Source: Rhizobium sp. SL86 (lineage in GTDB: Bacteria > Pseudomonadota > Alphaproteobacteria > Rhizobiales > Rhizobiaceae). From it: a stretch of 64,000 nucleotides of DNA. Location of the stretch: the NCBI RefSeq assembly GCF_026672545.1, contig NZ_JAPPRJ010000002.1, positions 943,001-1,007,000 of the forward strand, read 5' to 3'. The translations under genes and the position numbers were made by a program. The number at the start of each line of letters is the position of its first letter. Positions within the stretch are counted from its first letter, which is position 1. The notes under the pieces were generated by a model that ran no database searches, was not told the origin of the DNA, and saw only the letters and a list, made by a program, of their open reading frames with translations. Positions 54,792 to 63,586 of the stretch are shown here, in pieces.

Positions 54792-56099
54792 TCAAACGTC
54801 GAGGGTGGTCTGCCGCTCCCAACGGGAGAAATGGGCACAATAGGAATCCCATTCGCCGTGTTTCAGCTTCAGATAGGCTTTCGAGAAGTCGCGACCCATC
54901 GCGTCCTGAAGCACCGCATCCGCCTCGTAGGCCCGCAGGGCGTCGAGGAGGTTCAGGGGCAGACGCGGCGCATCCTTCACCAGATGGCCTTCCGCATACA
55001 TGTCGATATCGTGGTGCGGCCCCGGATCGGCACCCCTCTCCATGCCGCCAAGACCGGCGGCGATGATGACGGACTGCAGCAGGTAGGGGTTCACCGCACC
55101 ATCCGGCAGGCGCAGCTCGAAACGGCCGGGTCCCGGCACGCGCACCATGTGCGTGCGGTTGTTGCCGGTCCAGGTGACGGTATTGGGCGACCAGGTGGCA
55201 CCGGAGAGCGTGCGCGGCGCGTTGATGCGCTTGTAGGAATTGACCGTTGGATTGGTGATGGCGGCGAGCGCCGTCGCATGGGCCATGATGCCGCCGAGGA
55301 AGGTCTTGCCCTTGGCCGACAGACCGAAGGGCATGGCGGGATCGGCAAAGGCGTTCGTCTTGCCGTCCAGATCCCAGACGGAAATGTGGCAATGGCAGCC
55401 ATTGCCGGTCAGGCCCTGGAACGGTTTCGGCATAAAGGTGGCGCGAAGACCATGTTTTTCCGCCACCGACTTGACCATGAACTTGAAGAAGGAATGTTTG
55501 TCGGCGGTCGCCAGCGCATCGTCGAACTCCCAGTTCATCTCGAACTGGCCATTCGCATCCTCATGATCGTTCTGGTAGGGCTTCCAGCCGAGTTCCAGCA
55601 TGTAGTCGCAGATTTCGGCGATCACGTCGTAACGCCGCATCAGCGCCTGCTGGTCGTAGCACGGTTTTTCCGCGATATCGGCCTCGTCCGAGATGCGTTC
55701 GCCATCGGCATTGATCAGGAAGAATTCCGCCTCGACGCCTGTCTTCACCCGCAGGCCGGCGGCAGCGGCCTTGGCCACCTGCCGTTTCAAGACGACACGC
55801 GGCGCCTGTTCGACCGGCTCTCCGTCCATCGCGCAATCGGCGGCCACCCAGGCAACATCCCGTTTCCAGGGAAGCTGCATCACCGAAGACGCATCCGGCA
55901 TGGCAAACAGATCCGGATGCGCCGGCGTCATGTCGAGCCAGGTCGCAAATCCGGCAAACCCGGCTCCGTCCTTCTGCATGTCGGTGATCGCCTGTGCCGG
56001 AACCAGCTTGGCACGCTGAGCGCCAAACAGGTCGGTATAGCTGATCATGAAATAACGAATGCCCCGCTCGTGAGCGAAGCCTGCAAGATCCTGTGTCAC
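54792..56099 (-). CDS. glnT: Type III glutamine synthetase-like ligase (GlnT/GmaS type)
   Basis: 435 residues. Glutamine-synthetase motifs are visible: GVEAEFFLI (metal glutamates), NGQFEMNWEFDDAL, NGCHCHISVWD, and NNRTHMVRVPGPGRFELRLPDGAVNPYL. This short branch includes rhizobial GlnT and gamma-glutamylmethylamide synthetase GmaS, both of which ligate glutamate to ammonia or methylamine with ATP. It lies 84 bp downstream of the mgsCBA-like genes, so a methylamine or similar amine substrate is favoured. It lacks the adenylylation tyrosine loop of GlnA. Whether ammonia or an amine is used cannot be decided from sequence. Confidence 0.87.
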   Translation of the reverse strand: MTQDLAGFAHERGIRYFMISYTDLFGAQRAKLVPAQAITDMQKDGAGFAGFATWLDMTPAHPDLFAMPDASSVMQLPWKRDVAWVAADCAMDGEPVEQAPRVVLKRQVAKAAAAGLRVKTGVEAEFFLINADGERISDEADIAEKPCYDQQALMRRYDVIAEICDYMLELGWKPYQNDHEDANGQFEMNWEFDDALATADKHSFFKFMVKSVAEKHGLRATFMPKPFQGLTGNGCHCHISVWDLDGKTNAFADPAMPFGLSAKGKTFLGGIMAHATALAAITNPTVNSYKRINAPRTLSGATWSPNTVTWTGNNRTHMVRVPGPGRFELRLPDGAVNPYLLQSVIIAAGLGGMERGADPGPHHDIDMYAEGHLVKDAPRLPLNLLDALRAYEADAVLQDAMGRDFSKAYLKLKHGEWDSYCAHFSRWERQTTLDV

Positions 56100-56183
56100 G
56101 CCGTTCCCCTGTTTTTATGGATTTGAGACACAATCAGCGATGTTTCAGAATGCCGCCCCGGTGACGGAGCGACGTCCCGGCCG

Positions 56184-57512
56184 TCAAAATCCTCCCTTGC
56201 CCGGATACCAGCTGGTGCCGGCCAGCGGCACCTGCGCCATGGCGGCGGCCTCCATCGTCAGGGCGCAGAGGTCCTCCGGTTCCAGGTTGTGCAGTCTGTT
56301 CTTGCCGCAGGCGCGTGCGATTGTCTGCGCCTCCAGGGTCATCACCTTGAGATAATTGGCAAGCCGTCTGCCGGCCAGTACCGGATCGAGCCGGGCGGCA
56401 AGCTCCGGATCCTGCGTGGTGATGCCTGCCGGATCCTTGCCCTCGTGCCAGTCGTCATAGGCACCGGCGGTGGTGCCAAGTTGTCTGTATTCCTCCTCCC
56501 ATTTCGGATCATTGTCGCCGATTGCCACCAGTGCCGCCGTGCCGATCGACACCGCATCGGCGCCAAGCGCGAGCGCCTTTGCCACATCCGCGCCGGAACG
56601 GATGCCGCCGGAAATGACCAGTTGCACCTTGCGATGCAGGCCAAGATCCTGCAGCGCCTGGACGGCAGGGCGGATACAGGCCAGCGTCGGCATGCCGACA
56701 TGTTCGATGAAGACATCCTGGGTGGCCGCCGTGCCGCCTTGCATGCCGTCGAGCACCACAACGTCAGCCCCGGCCTTGACCGCAAGCGCGGTGTCGTAAT
56801 AGGGGCGCGCACCGCCGACCTTTACATAGATCGGCTTTTCCCAATCGGTGATCTCACGCAGTTCGAGGATCTTGATTTCGAGATCGTCGGGGCCCGTCCA
56901 GTCCGGATGGCGGCAAGCGGACCGCTGGTCGATGCCCTTCGGCAGAGTGCGCATCTCCGCAACGCGATCGGAAATCTTCTGGCCGAGCAGCATGCCACCG
57001 CCGCCGGGCTTCGCACCCTGACCGACGACGATCTCGATCGCGTCGGCCCGGCACAGATCCTTCGGGTTCATGCCGTAGCGCGAGGGCAGATACTGGTAGA
57101 CGAGCTTTTCCGAATGACCGCGCTCCTCGTCCGTCATGCCGCCGTCGCCCGTCGTCGTGGAGGTGCCGGCGAGTGTCGCACCCCGGCCAAGCGCCTCCTT
57201 GGCATTGCCGGAGAGCGCGCCGAAACTCATGCCGGCGATGGTGATGGGGATTTTGAGTTCGATTGGTTTCTTCGCAAAACGCGTGCCGAGCACAACCGAC
57301 GTCTCGCATTTTTCGCGATACCCTTCCAGCGGATAACGGGAAATCGACGCTCCGAGAAACAGCAGGTCATCGAAATGCGGCACCTTGCGTTTGGTGCCGC
57401 CGCCTCGGATATCATAGATGCCGGTCGCCGCCGCACGACGGATCTCGGCGAGCGTATGGTCGTCAAATGTGGCGGACTTGCGCGGCGGGGTCTGAGGGTT
57501 GTGGTAGCTCAT
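56184..57512 (-). CDS. mgsC: Glutamate synthase-like FMN subunit (MgsC/GlxD type)
   Basis: 442 residues matching the FMN-binding synthase domain of glutamate synthase. Visible segments are IAGMSFGALSGNAKEALGRGA, TGDGGMTDEERGHSEKLVYQ, VGQGAKPGGGGMLLGQKIS, a TIM-barrel end VISGGIRSGADVAKALALGADAVSIG, and Cys-bearing RACGKNRLHNLEPEDLC. As a free subunit with separate amidotransferase and GXGXG genes, it matches N-methylglutamate synthase MgsC or rhizobial GlxD. The enzyme would form N-methylglutamate from methylamine and glutamate, or act on a related amine. Fifteen bases separate it from the GXGXG gene. Confidence 0.85.
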   Translation of the reverse strand: MSYHNPQTPPRKSATFDDHTLAEIRRAAATGIYDIRGGGTKRKVPHFDDLLFLGASISRYPLEGYREKCETSVVLGTRFAKKPIELKIPITIAGMSFGALSGNAKEALGRGATLAGTSTTTGDGGMTDEERGHSEKLVYQYLPSRYGMNPKDLCRADAIEIVVGQGAKPGGGGMLLGQKISDRVAEMRTLPKGIDQRSACRHPDWTGPDDLEIKILELREITDWEKPIYVKVGGARPYYDTALAVKAGADVVVLDGMQGGTAATQDVFIEHVGMPTLACIRPAVQALQDLGLHRKVQLVISGGIRSGADVAKALALGADAVSIGTAALVAIGDNDPKWEEEYRQLGTTAGAYDDWHEGKDPAGITTQDPELAARLDPVLAGRRLANYLKVMTLEAQTIARACGKNRLHNLEPEDLCALTMEAAAMAQVPLAGTSWYPGKGGF

Positions 57513-57526
57513 GAGAAATCCTCGCC

Positions 57527-58213
57527 TCAGTATGCGTCTGCATTGTCGATGTGGAAATTGTAGAGCTTGCGGGCGGAGCCGTAACGGCGGAACTCCTCCG
57601 GCTTCGCATCCGTGACGCCCGCTTTTTCCAGAAGCTCTGCCAGCTTCTTCAGGTGTTTCGGGCGCATCTGCTTTTCCACGCAGTCGGTGCCGAGGCTTTT
57701 GACCGAGCCACGCACGAAAAGCTTTGCCTCGTAGAGACTGTCGCCGAGCGCTTCGCCGGCATCACCGCAGACGACGAGGTGGCCGGACTGGCCCATGAAG
57801 GCCGACATGTGACCGATGGAGCCATGCACGACGATATCGATGCCCTTCATCGAAATGCCGCAGCGCGAAGCGGCATTACCCTTGATCACGAGCAGCCCGC
57901 CGCGCCCGGTGGCACCCGCATATTGCGAGGCATCACCTTCGATGATGACGGTGCCGGACATCATGTTTTCCGCAACGCCCGGCCCGGCGGAGCCATGAAT
58001 GGTAACGGTGCCGCCATCATTCATGCCGGCGCAATAATAACCGACCGATCCCCGCACCTCGACGGTGACAGGACTGTCGATGCCGACGGCCACCGCATGA
58101 TGGCCGCGCGGATTGATCACTTCGAAAGCTGTGTCGTTGGTGCCGGGCCCAAGCCCATGCAGGGCGCCGTTCAATTCGCGCAGCGGCGTTATGGACAGGT
58201 CGAACACAGGCAT
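57527..58213 (-). CDS. mgsB: GXGXG-domain protein (MgsB/GlxC type)
   Basis: 228 residues from the ATG at 58213; the frame extends to 58309 without homology. It is a single right-handed beta-helix of the glutamate synthase C-terminal type, with repeating glycine motifs (VRGSVGYYCAGMNDGGTVTIHG, GTVIIEGDASQYAGATGRGG, VHGSIGHMSAFMGQSGHLVV shown only by their cores GSVGYY, GDASQYAG and GSIGHMSA). It structurally couples the amidotransferase and FMN subunits. One base separates it from mgsA. Confidence 0.87.
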   Translation of the reverse strand: MPVFDLSITPLRELNGALHGLGPGTNDTAFEVINPRGHHAVAVGIDSPVTVEVRGSVGYYCAGMNDGGTVTIHGSAGPGVAENMMSGTVIIEGDASQYAGATGRGGLLVIKGNAASRCGISMKGIDIVVHGSIGHMSAFMGQSGHLVVCGDAGEALGDSLYEAKLFVRGSVKSLGTDCVEKQMRPKHLKKLAELLEKAGVTDAKPEEFRRYGSARKLYNFHIDNADAY

Positions 58214-58214
58214 G

Positions 58215-59120
58215 TCAGGCGGCTTTCTCGTGATCCCAGAAATAGACGGTGGCGGGCTCCGGCTCCCAGATCCGGGCTTCCTCGATGCCCGGCAGGTTGA
58301 CCAATGCACGGTACTCCGAACCGAAAGCGACGTAGCGTTCGGTTTCGGCCATCACGGCCGGTTTGCAGGCAATCGGATCACGCAGCACACCGAAGCCTGT
58401 CTTGGTGCCCACGACGAAGGTGAAGAATCCGTCGAGATCGCTGAGCGCGCTGCCGAGCGCCTCGCCCAGATCCTTGCCCTTTTCCATCTCCGCCGTGAGA
58501 TAGGCCGCGGCGACCTCGGAATCGTTTTCCGTCTCGAAACGCATGCCAGCGCGGATGAGTGAGCGGCGCAGATTATTGTGATTCGACAGCGAGCCATTGT
58601 GGACGAGGCACTGATCGGCACCGGTGGAAAACGGGTGGGCGCCGAGTGTGGTGACGGCACTTTCGGTCGCCATGCGCGTGTGGCCGATGCCGTGCGTGCC
58701 TGCCATGGCGCGGATGCCGAAGCGTGTCACCACATCCTTCGGCAGTCCGACCTCCTTGAAGATCTCGACCCGTTCGCCGGCGCCCATGACGCGCAGGTTC
58801 GGGCGGATCACCGCGAGGGCGGCGCGGGCACCCTCCAGGACACGCGCATCGAGTTCGATGACAGCATGCGTGCTCTTGCGCGAGACGGACGCCTCAACGC
58901 CTTCTTCGGAAAGCGCGTCCGCAAGGCCTTCAAAATCCTCCTCCGGCTGTGCGGACTGGACCGTGATCTTCGCTCGTCCCGCAGGCGCGCCGCCGTAAAT
59001 GGCAAGACCGGCGGAATCCGGTCCGCGGTCGGTCATGGTGATCAGCATGTCCGACAGCAGATCCCCGAGCCTCGGCTCCAGGCTCCTGTCCTTCAGGAAC
59101 AAACCGACGATGCCACACAT
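58215..59120 (-). CDS. mgsA: Class II glutamine amidotransferase-like subunit (MgsA/GlxB type)
   Basis: 301 residues starting MCGIVGLF; Cys2 is the N-terminal nucleophile of class II (Ntn) amidotransferases. TDRGPDSAGLAIYG, GIGHTRMATESAV, HNGSLSNHNNLRR and ENDSEVAAAYL are conserved. In the MgsABC system this subunit binds the glutamine-type substrate (here possibly gamma-glutamylmethylamide made by the GlnT/GmaS-type ligase). First gene of the mgsABC-glnT run, with GGGGAGATG as ribosome site; the 89 bp leader (59121-59209) probably carries the promoter. Confidence 0.87.
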   Translation of the reverse strand: MCGIVGLFLKDRSLEPRLGDLLSDMLITMTDRGPDSAGLAIYGGAPAGRAKITVQSAQPEEDFEGLADALSEEGVEASVSRKSTHAVIELDARVLEGARAALAVIRPNLRVMGAGERVEIFKEVGLPKDVVTRFGIRAMAGTHGIGHTRMATESAVTTLGAHPFSTGADQCLVHNGSLSNHNNLRRSLIRAGMRFETENDSEVAAAYLTAEMEKGKDLGEALGSALSDLDGFFTFVVGTKTGFGVLRDPIACKPAVMAETERYVAFGSEYRALVNLPGIEEARIWEPEPATVYFWDHEKAA

Positions 59121-59209
59121 GGTTCATCTCCCCGTTCGCGTCTGGAACAGGGGTAGCAGCGGGCAAACCGAAAATCAATCTGAGGGAATAAAAGTTTCTT
59201 GAAGAGCAA

Positions 59210-59866
59210 TCATCGCGCTTGCGGATACGAGATGATCGAGAGATAGCGGGCGGGCAGTTTTACCAGTTTCTCCGGCCCGTGCGGTGCATCGGCATCAAAG
59301 AACAGGCTGTCGCCCTTCTGCATCGGGTAGAGGCTGTCGCCATGCCGATAGACCACCTCGCCCTCCAGCATGTAGAGAAACTCCATGCCTTCATGCTGAA
59401 AGGTCGGGAAGACATCCGATTCATGCGTCAGCGTGATGAGGTAGGGCTCCACCGTGACGCCGGATGTGTTGTTCTCGATATGGCCGAGCAGGCTGTAATG
59501 GTGACCGGCCCTTGTGCCGCGCCGCTCCATATCCACGCCTTCTCCGGCGCGCACGAAGCTTGCCGATTTCGGCTCCTCGAAACCCTTGAAAAAGGCCGTG
59601 ATCGGCACGCCGAGCGCCCTCGACAGCGCTTGCAGCGTCGTCAGCGATGGCGAGATATTGCCGTTCTCGATCTTCGACAGCATGCCGATCGACATGCCGG
59701 TGGCGGTCGCCAGATCGGCGACCGTGATACCGAGCTTCTTGCGGAATAGACGTACCTCGTGACCGATCGCCATTTCGAGATTGTTGGCACGCGGCTCGCG
59801 CACGGCGTGAGGGTTCTGACCCAGCACGTTTTTTGCCCCGGTCTTGCTGCCTGCCCGTTTTGCCAT
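59210..59866 (-). CDS. XRE-family regulator with cupin sensor domain
   Basis: 218 residues from the ATG at 59866 (GAGGGA upstream); an earlier ATG at 59884 is possible. N-terminal helix-turn-helix (about 40-95: GITVADLATATGMSIGMLSKIENG) and C-terminal cupin (about 125-210: FPTFQHEGMEFLYMLEGEVVYRHGD, PMQKGDSLFFDADAPHGPEKL) with histidines that can hold a metal or ligand. Such regulators respond to polyamines, amino acids or related amines (PuuR-like). Co-directional with and just upstream of mgsA, it is the likely local regulator of amine metabolism here; 343 bp from the AT-rich mgsA leader is within reach. Target site not identified. Confidence 0.88.
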   Translation of the reverse strand: MAKRAGSKTGAKNVLGQNPHAVREPRANNLEMAIGHEVRLFRKKLGITVADLATATGMSIGMLSKIENGNISPSLTTLQALSRALGVPITAFFKGFEEPKSASFVRAGEGVDMERRGTRAGHHYSLLGHIENNTSGVTVEPYLITLTHESDVFPTFQHEGMEFLYMLEGEVVYRHGDSLYPMQKGDSLFFDADAPHGPEKLVKLPARYLSIISYPQAR

Positions 59867-59956
59867 GGTGTCCCTCGTCCTCATCCGTCATCTGGCTCTA
59901 GCCGATTTGCGACGCGGGGAAAACGGCACTTGTGCGCGCTTTGGTACCCGCACCGG

Positions 59957-60838
59957 TCAGGATTTGCCGCGCAGGAACTCGATCACTGCGGAGAAATCGC
60001 GCCCGCCCTGCCCCAGCTTCTCGAACAGGCCGTAGATCTGCGCGGCTTCGGCACCAAGCGGCGTCGAGGCACCGGCGGCAAGGGCGGCTTCCTGTGCCAG
60101 CTTAAGGTCCTTCAACATCAGGCTAGCGGCAAAACCCGGCACGTAATCGCGATTGGCCGGCGAGGTGGGCACCGGGCCCGGTACCGGGCAATAGGTGGTG
60201 AGCGACCAGCACTGGCCGGACGAGGTGGAGGCGACATCAAACAGCGCCTGATGCGAAAGGCCGAGCTTTTCACCCAGAGCAAAGGCCTCACAGACGCCGA
60301 TCATCGAAATGCCGAGGATCATGTTGTTGCAGATCTTCGCCGCCTGGCCGGCGCCGGCGGTACCGCAATGGACGATCTTTTTGCCCATGGCCTGCAGCAG
60401 CGGCTCGCCACGACCGAAGGCATCGTCGCTGCCACCGACCATGAAGGTGAGCGTGGCAGCGCTCGCCCCGCCAGTGCCGCCTGATACAGGCGCATCGAGG
60501 GCGGCAAGGCCCGCGCTTTCGGCAATCTCATGCGCCTTGCGGGCGCTGGCCACATCGATGGTCGAACAATCGATCAGCAGGCTGCCGGGTTTTGCCTGAG
60601 GCGCAATCTCAGACCAGACGGAGATGACATGCGCGCCCGCCGGCAGCATGGTGATGATGACATCGGCCGTCGCAATCGCCTCCTTGAGGCTGCCGGCAAA
60701 GGACAATCCCGCCGCCTCTGCCGCCTGTTTCGCGGCGGGAGACAGATCGAAACCGGTGACGGCATGGCCCGCCTTGGCGAGGTTGCCGGCCATCGGCAGG
60801 CCCATGTTGCCGAGACCGATGAATGCGATGGTTGCCAT
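59957..60838 (-). CDS. mmsB: 3-hydroxyisobutyrate dehydrogenase
   Basis: 293 residues. Rossmann loop GLGNMGLPMAGNL at the N-terminus, the substrate strand DAPVSGGTGGA, and the catalytic Lys168 in GAGQAAKICNNM, all typical of the beta-hydroxyacid dehydrogenase family; the SSGQCWSLTTYCPVPG segment is specific to MmsB-type enzymes. It oxidises 3-hydroxyisobutyrate to methylmalonate semialdehyde with NAD in valine degradation, continuing the route from HIBCH encoded 57 kb to the left. mmsA is not in the window. Twenty-three bases separate it from the GMC oxidoreductase gene. Confidence 0.93.
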   Translation of the reverse strand: MATIAFIGLGNMGLPMAGNLAKAGHAVTGFDLSPAAKQAAEAAGLSFAGSLKEAIATADVIITMLPAGAHVISVWSEIAPQAKPGSLLIDCSTIDVASARKAHEIAESAGLAALDAPVSGGTGGASAATLTFMVGGSDDAFGRGEPLLQAMGKKIVHCGTAGAGQAAKICNNMILGISMIGVCEAFALGEKLGLSHQALFDVASTSSGQCWSLTTYCPVPGPVPTSPANRDYVPGFAASLMLKDLKLAQEAALAAGASTPLGAEAAQIYGLFEKLGQGGRDFSAVIEFLRGKS

Positions 60839-60861
60839 GGACTGTTCCTCCCTTTCCTGTT

Positions 60862-62457
60862 TTATCGGTTGTCCGCCAGGATCATCTGGGCTGCTTTTTC
60901 GGCAATCATGATCGTCGGCGAATTGGTGTTGCCGGATGTGATGGTCGGCATGATCGAGGCATCGGCAATGCGCAGCCGGTTGAGGCCCCGCATCTTCAGC
61001 CGCGGATCGACGACGCTGTCCGGATCCGCGCCCATGCGGCAGGTACCGACCGGGTGGAAGATCGTCGTGCCGATTTTGCCGGCGGCCTCCATCAACTGCT
61101 CCTCGCTCTCATAGGCGGGGCCGGGTTTGTACTCCTCCGGATGAAATCTTGCGAAGGACGGTTGCTGTGCGATGGTGCGGGCAAGCCGGATAGCCTTGAC
61201 CGCCACCTGCCGGTCGCTTTCGGCGGAGAGATAATGCGGGGCGATCGCCGGCTGGTGGGCGAAATCCGGCGAGCGGGCATGCACCGAACCGCGGCTCTCC
61301 GGCCTCAGATTACAAACGCTGGCGGTAACCGCCGGAAACCGGTGCACGGGATCGCCGAACTTGTCGAGCGAGACGGGCTGGACGTGGAACTGCAGATCCG
61401 GCGTCTCCTTTTCCGGTCCGGAGCGGGTGAAAATGCCGAGCTGGCTCGGCGCCATCGACATCGGCCCGGAACGGCGCAGCAGATATTCAAGGCCGATCGC
61501 AGCCTTGCCGAAGAGGGCGGAGGCCTTTTCGTTCAGCGTCGGGACACCGGTCACCTTGAAGACGACACGAAGCTGCAGATGGTCCTGCAGATTGTTGCCG
61601 ACCGCCGGCACCGCCCGCACCACCTCAATGCCGGCCTTCTTCAAGGCGACCGGATCACCGATGCCGGAGAGTTCGAGGATATGCGGTGAGCCGATGGCAC
61701 CGGCTGAGAGCACCGTTTCCCGGCGCGCCAAAAACCGCTTGGTCACGCCATCATGGCGGACCTCGACGCCGGTGACGGCATCGCCCTCAATAATCAAGCG
61801 CTCGGCATGGGCCTTGGTGAGGACGGTCAGATTGCCCTGGGCCAGTGCCGGCTTCAGGAAGGCCTTCGAAGTGTTCCAGCGGATGCCGGAGCGCTGGTTC
61901 ACGTCGAAATAACCGCTGCCCTCATTTGTGCCGCGGTTGAAATCGGCTGTTTCCGGAATGCCGGCTTCTTTCGCAGCCTGCTGGAAGGCTTCCAGCACCG
62001 CCCAGCGCACGCGGGCGCGCTCCACGCGCCATTCGCCGCCTGCGCCATGCATCTCGTCGGCGCCCTTGTAGAAATCCTCCGAGCGGCGGAAGATCGGCAG
62101 GACGTCGTCCCAGCCCCAGCCCTCGCAGCCCATCTGGCGCCATTGGTCATAGTCTCTCGCCTGGCCGCGCATGTAGATCATGCCGTTGATCGACGAGCAG
62201 CCGCCCAAAACCTTGCCGCGCGGATAGTTGAGCGAGCGGCCGTTCAGCCCCTCTTCCTTTTCCGTGGTAAAACACCAGTCCGTGCGCGGGTTGTTGATGC
62301 AGTAGAGATAACCGACGGGGATGTGGATCCAGTGGTAATTGTCGTTGCCGCCGGCTTCCAGAAGCAGGACGCGGGTGTTGCGGTCTGCCGCCAGCCGGTT
62401 GGCGAGCACGCAGCCCGCCGATCCGGCACCGATGACGATATAGTCGTAAGTCTGCAT
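60862..62457 (-). CDS. GMC-family FAD oxidoreductase (choline dehydrogenase-like)
   Basis: 531 residues from ATG 62457; a GTG at 62466 is a poorer start. FAD fold YIVIGAGSAGCVLANRL with LLLEAGG, the GMC signature PRGKVLGGCSSINGMIYMRG, ETVLSAGAIGSPHILELSGIG and the catalytic HPVGTCRMG histidine are present, with NTNSPT near the end holding the second active-site residue as asparagine. The family oxidises alcohols to aldehydes. No betaine-aldehyde dehydrogenase gene is adjacent, so choline is only one possibility; a polyethylene glycol or other primary alcohol dehydrogenase role is equally open. A 116 bp gap (62458-62573) separates it from livM. Confidence 0.88.
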   Translation of the reverse strand: MQTYDYIVIGAGSAGCVLANRLAADRNTRVLLLEAGGNDNYHWIHIPVGYLYCINNPRTDWCFTTEKEEGLNGRSLNYPRGKVLGGCSSINGMIYMRGQARDYDQWRQMGCEGWGWDDVLPIFRRSEDFYKGADEMHGAGGEWRVERARVRWAVLEAFQQAAKEAGIPETADFNRGTNEGSGYFDVNQRSGIRWNTSKAFLKPALAQGNLTVLTKAHAERLIIEGDAVTGVEVRHDGVTKRFLARRETVLSAGAIGSPHILELSGIGDPVALKKAGIEVVRAVPAVGNNLQDHLQLRVVFKVTGVPTLNEKASALFGKAAIGLEYLLRRSGPMSMAPSQLGIFTRSGPEKETPDLQFHVQPVSLDKFGDPVHRFPAVTASVCNLRPESRGSVHARSPDFAHQPAIAPHYLSAESDRQVAVKAIRLARTIAQQPSFARFHPEEYKPGPAYESEEQLMEAAGKIGTTIFHPVGTCRMGADPDSVVDPRLKMRGLNRLRIADASIMPTITSGNTNSPTIMIAEKAAQMILADNR

Positions 62458-62573
62458 GGCCCCCACTCCACAGGGAACCGTTTCGACGGGCGTTTTTTGC
62501 CCGCAAAGCGGCAGTCATTTCCAAGGTTTTCAAAGGTCCGGGACAGGCGGCCCCGGACAAGAAGGCTATCCGG

Positions 62574-63584
62574 TCAGTGACGGTGATCGAGCCCGAGCCG
62601 TCGGCCAAGCCGCGAGGCATAAAATTCACCAACGATGCCGCGGCGGAACACGAGCACGCAGACCATGAACACGACGCCGGTGATGATGGTGACCGGGAAA
62701 CCGGTCGTGGCGAGATAGTTGCCAAGCGCGACGATGAAGCCCGCCCCGACGATCGGCCCGAACATGGTGCCGATACCGCCAAGAAGCGTCATCAGGATCA
62801 CCTCGCCGGACATCTGCCAGGCGACATCCGTCAGCGTCGCGAACTGGAAGACCAGCGCCTTCATGGCGCCCGCAAGCCCGGCGATCGCGGCGGAGAAGAC
62901 GAAGGCACCCAGCTTGTAGCGCTGCACGGAATAACCGAGCGAGATGGCACGTGCCTCGTTTTCACGGATCGATTTCAGGATCATGCCGAAGGGCGAATTG
63001 ACGAAGCGCCAGATGAGGAACAGGCCGATCAGAAAGGTGCCAGCAACCGTGTAATACATGGCGAGCGGCTGGTTGAGATCGATCAGCCCGAGAAGATGGC
63101 CACGCGGCACGGACTGGATGCCGTCCTCGCCCTTGGTGAATTCCGCCTGCAGGCAGAAAAAGAAGAACATCTGCGACAGCGCCAGCGTGATCATGGCAAA
63201 ATAGATGCCCTGCCGGCGGATGGCGAGCGCGCCCATGACGAAACCGAGGGCGGCGGCACCGACGACACCCGTCAGTATCCCGAGTTCCGGCGGAAAACCC
63301 CACTCCTTCACCACATGGGCGGTGAAATAGGCCGCACCGCCAAAGAAGGCGGCATGGCCGAAGGAGAGGAGGCCCGTATAGCCCAGCAACACGTTGAAGG
63401 CGCAGGCAAACAGCGCAAAACACAGGACCTTCATCAGGAAGATCGGGTAGACGAAGAAAGGGACCGCGAGCAGCACGCCGAGCGCGACAACGCCGAGGAC
63501 GAGCTTGAAGCCGGAGGCGGCGGCCGGATCGGCCTTGTCGGTTCCGGCAAGCACTGCGGGTGCGGTGGAAGAACTGCGGGCCAT
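62574..63584 (-). CDS. livM: Branched-chain amino acid-type ABC transporter permease LivM (second system)
   Basis: 336 residues from ATG 63584 with GGGAGG seven bases upstream. LivM family: LLGYTGLLSFGHAAFFGGAAYF in the first half, PFGMILKSIRENEARAISLGY (ATPase-contacting loop) and LLGGIGTMFGPIVGAGFIVAL near the end; about nine membrane segments. Partner of the LivH encoded 2 bp upstream. This is a second, distinct Liv-type transporter, sharing little detailed sequence with the one at 17045-19112. Near a GMC oxidoreductase and mmsB it may import an alcohol- or acid-type substrate. Confidence 0.9.
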   Translation of the reverse strand: MARSSSTAPAVLAGTDKADPAAASGFKLVLGVVALGVLLAVPFFVYPIFLMKVLCFALFACAFNVLLGYTGLLSFGHAAFFGGAAYFTAHVVKEWGFPPELGILTGVVGAAALGFVMGALAIRRQGIYFAMITLALSQMFFFFCLQAEFTKGEDGIQSVPRGHLLGLIDLNQPLAMYYTVAGTFLIGLFLIWRFVNSPFGMILKSIRENEARAISLGYSVQRYKLGAFVFSAAIAGLAGAMKALVFQFATLTDVAWQMSGEVILMTLLGGIGTMFGPIVGAGFIVALGNYLATTGFPVTIITGVVFMVCVLVFRRGIVGEFYASRLGRRLGLDHRH

Positions 63585-63586
63585 GG

